Positions 62,401 to 64,000 of a stretch of DNA of 64,000 nucleotides are shown here, piece by piece. Both the position numbers and the translations under genes were made by a program. The number at the start of each line of letters is the position of its first letter. The first letter of the stretch is position 1. The stretch is from Opitutales bacterium (GTDB taxonomy: Bacteria; Verrucomicrobiota; Verrucomicrobiia; Opitutales; JAJFLR01), in NCBI GenBank assembly GCA_021772565.1, contig JAJFLR010000004.1, positions 1 through 64,000 on the forward strand. Direction: 5' to 3'. Below the pieces are notes generated by a model. It was not told the DNA's origin. It did no database searches and worked only from the letters and a program-made list of their open reading frames with translations.

Positions 62401-64000
62401 AGCAACGTCAGACCTCCCAACGCGTTCAAATCCTTAATATCGTTGGATGCGAGATTGAGAAAAATAAGTGCGGTCAAGCTGCTCAGGGGACTTAGGTTTT
62501 GTATCAGATTGTCGTTAGATATCTGATTATTACTAAGATCAAGTGAAACAAGCTTAGTCAAACTGCTTAAAGAACCTACACTTGTTATAAGGTTAGAACT
62601 GAGATCAAGATCGGTAAGATTGACGGCAAATTCCAACCCTTCAAGATTCTTAATATTCTCGTCATCTTTCGCAAGACCTCCGTCACTAGCATCAAGGGTA
62701 GTCAGGCTTTCCATTTCAACCTGGGTTATGGGTTCATCAAGTTTTTTGTTTAAGGCAAAAATAATAGCCTTTCTAAGATTTCCGTCAGGTATGGTGACTG
62801 ATGTATTCTGCGGCGAAAATGTCACCATGGCGCCCTTTCCTTTAAGAACATTTATAATGTTTCTGGCTTCAGAACCTTCATTAATAAAGATAGAATTGTT
62901 CTCTATTTTAAGCTTTTTTAAACCGGTTAAAGTTGCCAATGCGGCAATATTACTGATTTCGTTGAAGCTGAGGTCTAAAGAAGTAAGATTCGTGGCAAAC
63001 TCTAGTCCGGAAATGGTAAATATATTTAGGTAGCTGGCCTCAAGTGTAGTGAGAAGGAGGAGATCGGCATTCGTTAGATTTCTTTCAGGAATGCCTAGCG
63101 CATTGCGAATGGCTGTCTCAAGACCAGTGTCAAAAAATTCTACAGTTATAGGTGATTTTTGAGGGGTATATGTAACAGTAACTTCCTTTTTTTCCAGATT
63201 ATCAATTATATTTCTGGCTAAAGATCCGGCGGTGATGTCGATAAAGTTATTTTCTAATTTCACATCGGCCAGCTTAGTTAGACCGTTCAACGGTAACAGG
63301 TCGATAATGTCATTATCTCTGAGATCAAGTGTTGTCAGATTCAGCGCAAACTCAAGCCCGGTTAAGTCAGTAATATTTTTATCTCTGGCATCCAGAGTAG
63401 TCAGACCTTCCAGATCGATCCGCGTCAGGCGACCACCAGATTTATTTAGGGCTGTTCTTATTGCCGCTTCCAGCCCCGCATCAGCTATTTTAGTATCATT
63501 TGGTTTCTGCGGTATATAGGTAACATTTTTGTTCTGACTCAATAGACCGTCGATAAATTTCCTTGCAGCAGACGTCTCACTGATATCAATAAAATTGATT
63601 TCTAATTTTAGCAATTTTAGATTAGCTAAAGGCGCCAGTGACTCAATTTCACTAATATGGTTAAAGCTGAGGTCTAAATTAATAAGTTTTAATAAACTAC
63701 CTAAGGGCGTAAGGTCAGTAATCTGATTCGCACTGAGATCTAAATCTACAAGATTCTCTGCAAATTCAATCCCATCCAGATTCGTTATCTTTCGAATACT
63801 GGCATCAAGAGTGGTTAGAAGAGCGAGATCGGTTTGAGTTAAGTCCCCGTCTGGTTTATTGAGTGTGTGTCGAATTGCCATTTCGAGACCGGGGTCTGGT
63901 ATGTTTACGACAGGTGGTTTCTGCGGGAAGAATGTAATAGTAGCGTTAACGTTCTTTTCTTTCAGGCTTTTGATAATCGCTATTGCCGCAAAACCCTCAC
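50460..64000 (-). CDS. Giant secreted/surface multidomain protein (partial, 5' end beyond window)
   Basis: At least 4512 codons: the frame stays open to the right edge, so the ATG at 63881 is internal (the preceding EGFAAIAIIKSL repeats the module ending seen later). Order from that Met: LRR modules ~1-685; FG-GAP block A ~690-1138; four SdrD-B-like domains alternating with three choice-of-anchor-D-like domains to ~1995; block B to ~2400; B-like, two anchor-D, B-like to ~2903; block C to ~3317; B-like, an anchor-D split by a P-domain (~3480-3600), B-like to ~3828; block D to ~4240; cadherin-like ~4245-4335; a verrucomicrobial C-terminal module with DPDGDGLTNFTEFL. Probably a calcium-stiffened surface adhesin or matrix protein. 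No export signal is in view. G+C is visibly above the neighbours (one sampled 60-nt line 52% against 27% in acs), which may reflect Gly/Asp/Ala repeats or transfer. Confidence 0.85.
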   Translation of the reverse strand, partial: EGFAAIAIIKSLKEKNVNATITFFPQKPPVVNIPDPGLEMAIRHTLNKPDGDLTQTDLALLTTLDASIRKITNLDGIEFAENLVDLDLSANQITDLTPLGSLLKLINLDLSFNHISEIESLAPLANLKLLKLEINFIDISETSAARKFIDGLLSQNKNVTYIPQKPNDTKIADAGLEAAIRTALNKSGGRLTRIDLEGLTTLDARDKNITDLTGLEFALNLTTLDLRDNDIIDLLPLNGLTKLADVKLENNFIDITAGSLARNIIDNLEKKEVTVTYTPQKSPITVEFFDTGLETAIRNALGIPERNLTNADLLLLTTLEASYLNIFTISGLEFATNLTSLDLSFNEISNIAALATLTGLKKLKIENNSIFINEGSEARNIINVLKGKGAMVTFSPQNTSVTIPDGNLRKAIIFALNKKLDEPITQVEMESLTTLDASDGGLAKDDENIKNLEGLEFAVNLTDLDLSSNLITSVGSLSSLTKLVSLDLSNNQISNDNLIQNLSPLSSLTALIFLNLASNDIKDLNALGGLTLLENLNLSSNLISDLSPLSKLTNLAELDLGNNELISDLNPLISLTSLETLMLNGNKIDNLDPLNGLLALTVLHLGNNQIQELGPLSALSNLVILDLHKNSIKNLDPLKDLAALTFLGLSRNAIVDLSPLKNLANLKTLDLHRNRIMDIDSLSGKTSLKQLFLQNNFIEIFEGSDPGKIIDALEKGDTTVIYIPQNSPASSFEVVSHQKISSLFGNFDGDLAPFDAFGSSVTSIGDINGDGIPDLAVGAPFTNPNQNTGAVWILFMDENSKVKSHVRINEKDNGLPEVDGGLGRFGFSIAAIGDLDRDGVPDLAVGVPVLSDSFIDDERQLHTGGVWILFLKSNGFVKKAQLISETHGGLSSGSEPLLSEDDEFGFSIAALGDINGDGVPDMAVGAPNDGIKDDVFDPDYKNGAVWILRLTTSGTTKTPVKISKSYEILNEFGEALKLDKSLEPYHLFGRSVSAVDLNEDGTTDLAVGARIRNGSNDVLLFEMDFIKPEDAFFSQPNPRLPPTFGSSGYVIGPVLSLNSAGSGFPGGSVGRAIVNPGDLDGDGISDLLVSVEDKIWVLFLNSEFDAKLEGKKVKHALPISRLEGGFTGDLDPSDFFGRSLAITNDLNGDSFKELVIGAPGDDDGLISTGAIWSLELKPFASVSGVLFDDLNGDGIRNGGDSGLEGQFIDIRQAGVDGIIGTRDDTTHSSTSVTDVIGRYEFTRLDAGRYYLSVRLMGVVVFRSPFFTLSSGNVLNDHDVGLVNSPEISIGINIDGIENGDSTPDKTDGTDFGDVFTGGSATTKYFLDNSGLQPLLLTGSPIVTLSGDDTADFAVSSQAISPVNIGTGTSFKITFTPATAGLKMATVTIVNNDPDENPFTFNIAGTGVVPASVNGIVWRDRDANGIRDTAELGFANVVVNLFDAGLDGVADAIVGGGDDLPFGSIETMADGAYKFDNLPSGNYYIVVVPLTSATITAQDVGSDDTIDSDIHPDTGRSELFSLTIGEALGGQDAGLVGLPEIGLSGNNISIFNGDNSPSSANGTDLGKAPVGEKMQAPTATFTFTNEGSANLKTGPVTMPTGFLLTENLSTDIAPGQSDDFTVTLDTGVVGTFTGVVKITNDDSDENPFEFTLTGEVEAQALIEGIIWNDRQADGIRVVGELGFSDITVNLFSPGTDAVKGGGDDVKLKTVQSAADGTYGFFGLTPGDYYLKVVAPSNVLITLQDQGADDTVDSDFNAETAETALISLSSPEEMLHNIDAGLSTAAEITITGNGQDITDGDTTPDKSDGTDFGEVDFDSPSTTTFTIQNIGAEPLELTGSTVVTLFGSGALVFTVSKQADTPVAAGGSTSFDVTFKPTEAGIKIVTISIANSDTDEDPFNFNISGIGLPSARVSGLVSIDSNSDGIRDTEEKGLPGITINLFVPGPNGKIGGNDDVLQETTQSAADGSYSFKSLIAGHYYLMLEPNGNTITLQNQGTDDAIDSDVNPVTGQTALFTLTEGQRDVTQDIGLILPPGMLITPQKISSTEGGFTGTLLSGDMFGSSVAALGDLDGDGVTDMVVGAERDNDGSVNSSRGAVWILFMNSDGTVKGDQKISQTAGGFTGKLDSSDNFGTSVATLGDLNGDGIPDLAVGAPNDDDTIFRGLNKGAVWILFLNADGTVKEHQKISDNSGGFSRTLDGDDFFGGSVTTLGDLDGDGVTDLAVGATGDDDGTSNAGAVWVLLLNTDGTVKGHQKITVGNGGFAGSLSGSGLFGKSVTTLGDLDGDGVVDFAVGAEGDDEGGRDKGAVWILFMNTDGTVKGQQKISDTSGNFSGALSSFDGLGSSLATLEDLNGDGIIDLAVGARNAVWILFMNKDGTVKGKQKISVTDEGFNGMLSASVFFGRSLAVLGDLNGDGFINLAVGATGDDDGASNAGAVWLLKINTGKVTGINGVVWIDTIADGIRDAAELPLGDVTVNLFEPGPDGAVGGNDDLLVTTKQTEANGFYNFENLLPGDYFINVAPRENAATMQDQGADDTLDSDVDPTTGDSALLSLTFGQTVSNLDIGLLTVPQITLKGNGIKIADGDMTPDVADNTNFGDVITDISLSHTFAVVNSGAALLSLTATPAVTLSGTGAADFTVNQQPAVALSIGALTPFQITFKPTGSGLITATVSIANDDPDDNPFTYDISGTGLPAIPEIAITGNDIDIVDGDTTPDVADGTDFGDVITAVASVQRFTVENPGTSTLNLTGAPVIDISGADAANFTVSLQPATTVSPGALRHFEITFQPSDIGLLKATVSIASDDADENPFTFDILGTGLLSASINGSVWSDDNSDGIRNDGESGLAGVTVNLFDPGVDNAIGGGDDIQIATLQSSGDGSYTFESLFAGDYFVEVLSGGLTFTLQDQGTDDSLDSNFDPATGQTIFINLTAGQNVGHIDAGLILPVGWSLAQQKISRTAGEFSGVLGSSDRFGASVTKIGDLDGDGVIDLAVGADGDDDGGSSSGSVWILFMRSDFTVKGHQKISSTFGNFTGALGSSDHFGVSVAALGDLDGDGISDLAVGAPDDDDGSRNAGAIWILFLKTDGTVKGHQKISKTTGGFTGVLDSSDFFGQSVGAIGDLDGDGNVDLVVGATGDDDGSSSAGAVWLLLLNADGTVKENHKISARAGGFTGSLNGSDAFGFSVSGAGDLDGDGVVDLAVGAIGDDDGASSAGAVWIIYMNANGTVKDNQKISSTAGGFTGALDSSDSFGISVAALGDIDNDGVVDLLVGATGDDDGASRTGAVWVLLMNRNGTVKGQQKISATTGGFTGDLDRSDSMGQSVAGLGDLNGDGLIDMITGATGDDDGASSAGAVWILSLNSILPASIDGILWVDTDQNGIRETGELGLSGFKVDLYTPGVDGVIGGGDDLLMASVRSTANGTYSFAGLSAGDYYLQMSVPAGLLTLQDQGVDDTLDSDLNPDTGRTSIFSLATGKNISNIDVGFFSKPEITVAGNSLEIVADTTIPDLIDGTDFGNLLVGGGAASALIGDVNVTLNITHSFVEDIKVTLISPTGTRVDLFMEVGSSGNNFVNTTLDDQASDSITNGVAPFTGTFRPIGALSVFNGEKANGRWILEVSDLSGDDDGSLDNWSLAITTPSGERTIVSSNDVPVAIVGEITVTSMLSTVVVNNKRIFDVVNEGTEPLTLGNVTLPNGYMLTEGLGAELAPGESDSFTVQLDTSMPGIFSGVVSIDNGDSDENPYKFNITGTVTDKASVSGMIWGDTDGVGIRKIGASELGKVIVNLIELGPDGIIGNADDVLAGTERSQADGTYVFNNVFPGDYIIEVIPPVGVSFTLQDQGDDDSSDSDVDAVTGRSILFTITGGEAKIRDAGLIVPVIDQQKISDLAGGFTGLLASGDHFGRSVTAVGDLDGDGIAELAVGADTADGGGDTRGAIWILFMNRDGTVKSQQEINDRIGGFTGVVADDDNFGTSLSALGDFDGDGIADIVVGAESDSDGGSSRGAVWILFLNADGTVKGHQKISDLAGGFTGVLADGDHFGRGVSVLGDLNGDGITELAVGADDDNDGGSARGAVWVLFLNADGTVKNHQKISSLVGGFSGALFDFDGFGSNVAALGDLNDDGIPDLAVGADGDSDGGSDRGAVWILFLDTDGSVKSHSKISSTEGNFNGVLVDDVEFSEAITSLGDIDGDGVTDIAVGTPFDPDGGDDHGAVWILFLNKDGTVKTQHKISDLTGGFTGTLHNRDRFGRSLASLGDLNGDGLIELVVGANGDDDGGSSRGAVWVLSLNGDRIAPLLALDDTMTIGTGQPVTLNLLTNDSTGASGSQLTVTETSDPANGSVVINLNNTVTYVPKSGFTGTDRFTYSIGDGTGRKGTATVTVTVEALNRYEEWRLLYFGNLTDAKGEQTADPDGDGLTNFTEFLFAEIPFNGVVLSLPPQTFIDDQKKMHLVFNRVENLNSSVFTIEVSSDLKTWRTAVAGTDYTVMSASNGDGSERMDIVFTVNVDSMTENFVQVHVNTSME
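51160..52395 (-). repeat. FG-GAP block D (six repeats)
   Basis: Six units with core FGRSVTAVGDLDGDG and the block-specific loop DSDGGSSRGAVWILFLN. Unit 5 has lost FG (VEFSEAITSLGDIDGDG). Blocks share unit length and linker QKISDLAGGFTG. Confidence 0.9.
53085..53445 (-). other. Proprotein-convertase P-domain inserted in a choice-of-anchor-D-like domain
   Basis: The segment from ALIGDVNVTLNITHSFVED through KVTLISPTGTRVDLF and ANGRWILEVSDLSGDDDG to LDNWSLAITTPSG is a clear P-domain, known from kexin-like proteases and many secreted bacterial proteins. On its N-terminal side is the start of an anchor-D-type domain (PEITVAGN...DGTDFGNLLVGGG). The rest of that domain resumes after it (FDVVNEGTEPLTLGNV). 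It is the only P-domain in the protein. Confidence 0.75.
53930..55170 (-). repeat. FG-GAP block C (six repeats)
   Basis: Six highly regular units (core FGxSVAALGDLDGDG, LAVGATGDDDGASSAGAVW). DNA similarity between units is high enough that recombination could change the copy number, yet the count matches the other blocks. Confidence 0.9.
56680..57895 (-). repeat. FG-GAP block B (six repeats)
   Basis: Six units of ~66 residues with core FGxSVATLGDLDGDG, each followed by GAVWILFMNTDGTVK and a QKIS linker. Unit 5 is shortened (LEDLNGDGIIDLAVGARN) and lacks the GDDDG loop. Confidence 0.88.
60465..61815 (-). repeat. FG-GAP block A (six repeats)
   Basis: Six FG-GAP units, the most diverged of the four blocks. 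Examples are FGSSVTSIGDINGDGIPDLAVGAP and FGFSIAAIGDLDRDGVPDLAVG, shortened here to the core FGxSV.xIGDxDGDG. Unit 5 replaces FG with VG and unit 6 has DLNGDSFKELVIG. The calcium-type loop DxDGDG is retained in most. Confidence 0.85.
61820..64000 (-). repeat. Internalin-like leucine-rich-repeat modules
   Basis: At least four modules plus a partial one at the edge. Each opens with PDxxLxxAIRxALN and LTTLDAS, continues with SDS22/internalin-type LRRs (NLTDLDLSSNLI, LVSLDLSNNQIS) and ends with an SxARxIIDxL...VTYxPQ segment that leads into the next module. The last module before the propellers has the longest run of LRRs (about ten). At DNA level they form imperfect ~360-nt direct repeats. Confidence 0.8.

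Noticed and set aside
63762-63881. ATG at 63881 as the true start of the giant gene
   Set aside because: The upstream frame is open to the edge and encodes the preceding LRR module end, so this Met is internal.
50460-64000. Regular ~185-nt DNA periodicity that could suggest a CRISPR or satellite array
   Set aside because: The periodicity is a translated FG-GAP repeat with substitutions mostly at third positions, and no short identical repeats with unique spacers exist.

Overview
The window is AT-rich (low-to-mid 30s percent GC by eye) and gene-dense on both strands. It looks like chromosome from a Gram-negative, outer-membrane-bearing bacterium, most probably a Verrucomicrobiota member (Opitutae-like). 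The support is indirect: Kdo synthesis (kdsA), an LptA/OstA-type protein, two PEP-CTERM proteins with the PEP motif, TM segment and basic tail, large secreted proteins with DxDxDG calcium repeats and the typical verrucomicrobial C-terminal modules, and mostly weak or absent Shine-Dalgarno sequences. No rRNA or other phylogenetic marker is present, so this placement is inference.

Layout. 0-6 kb: a PEP-CTERM protein behind an SD-sequestering hairpin, a phosphodiesterase/TPR/sulfotransferase fusion, an IS21-like MITE, a tiny stand-alone kinase-dimerisation-like protein, and fabI. 5.6-13.4 kb: housekeeping and envelope genes (SRPBCC protein, haem-binding protein, SPFH protein, LptA-like protein, a secreted protein, prmA, kdsA, Na+/H+ antiporter). 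13.6-16.8 kb: a partly decayed signalling island with a frameshifted sensor remnant, a chimeric receiver and a hybrid histidine kinase. 17-21 kb: tatC and ppdK.

21.2-32.5 kb: a complete Wsp-type chemosensory operon in the order MCP, CheW, second MCP, CheR-TPR, CheW, CheA-REC, CheB. Its last gene keeps a WspR-like receiver, but a hybrid histidine kinase with two more receivers replaces the GGDEF cyclase. The two MCPs are paralogues with nearly identical signalling halves, and the first has lost its HAMP domain. Two pseudogenes follow (a small envelope protein and a PAS sensor kinase).

34.5-50.5 kb: nth, a glycine dehydrogenase fusing two-subunit-type halves, a palindromic repeat element, a calcium-repeat lipase-like protein with two small downstream genes, a second PEP-CTERM protein, malQ with an unrecognised partner, tRNA-Leu(GAG) and acs.

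50.46 kb to the window end: one enormous reverse-strand gene, open at the right edge (more than 4,500 codons). It is clearly richer in G+C than its neighbours and is built from internalin-like LRR modules, four separate blocks of exactly six FG-GAP repeats, eight SdrD-B-like domains, six choice-of-anchor-D-like domains, one proprotein-convertase P-domain and a cadherin-like domain. The most rewarding features are this giant protein, the Wsp variant, the six-fold repeat in the lipase-like protein, and the traces of gene decay and recombination.
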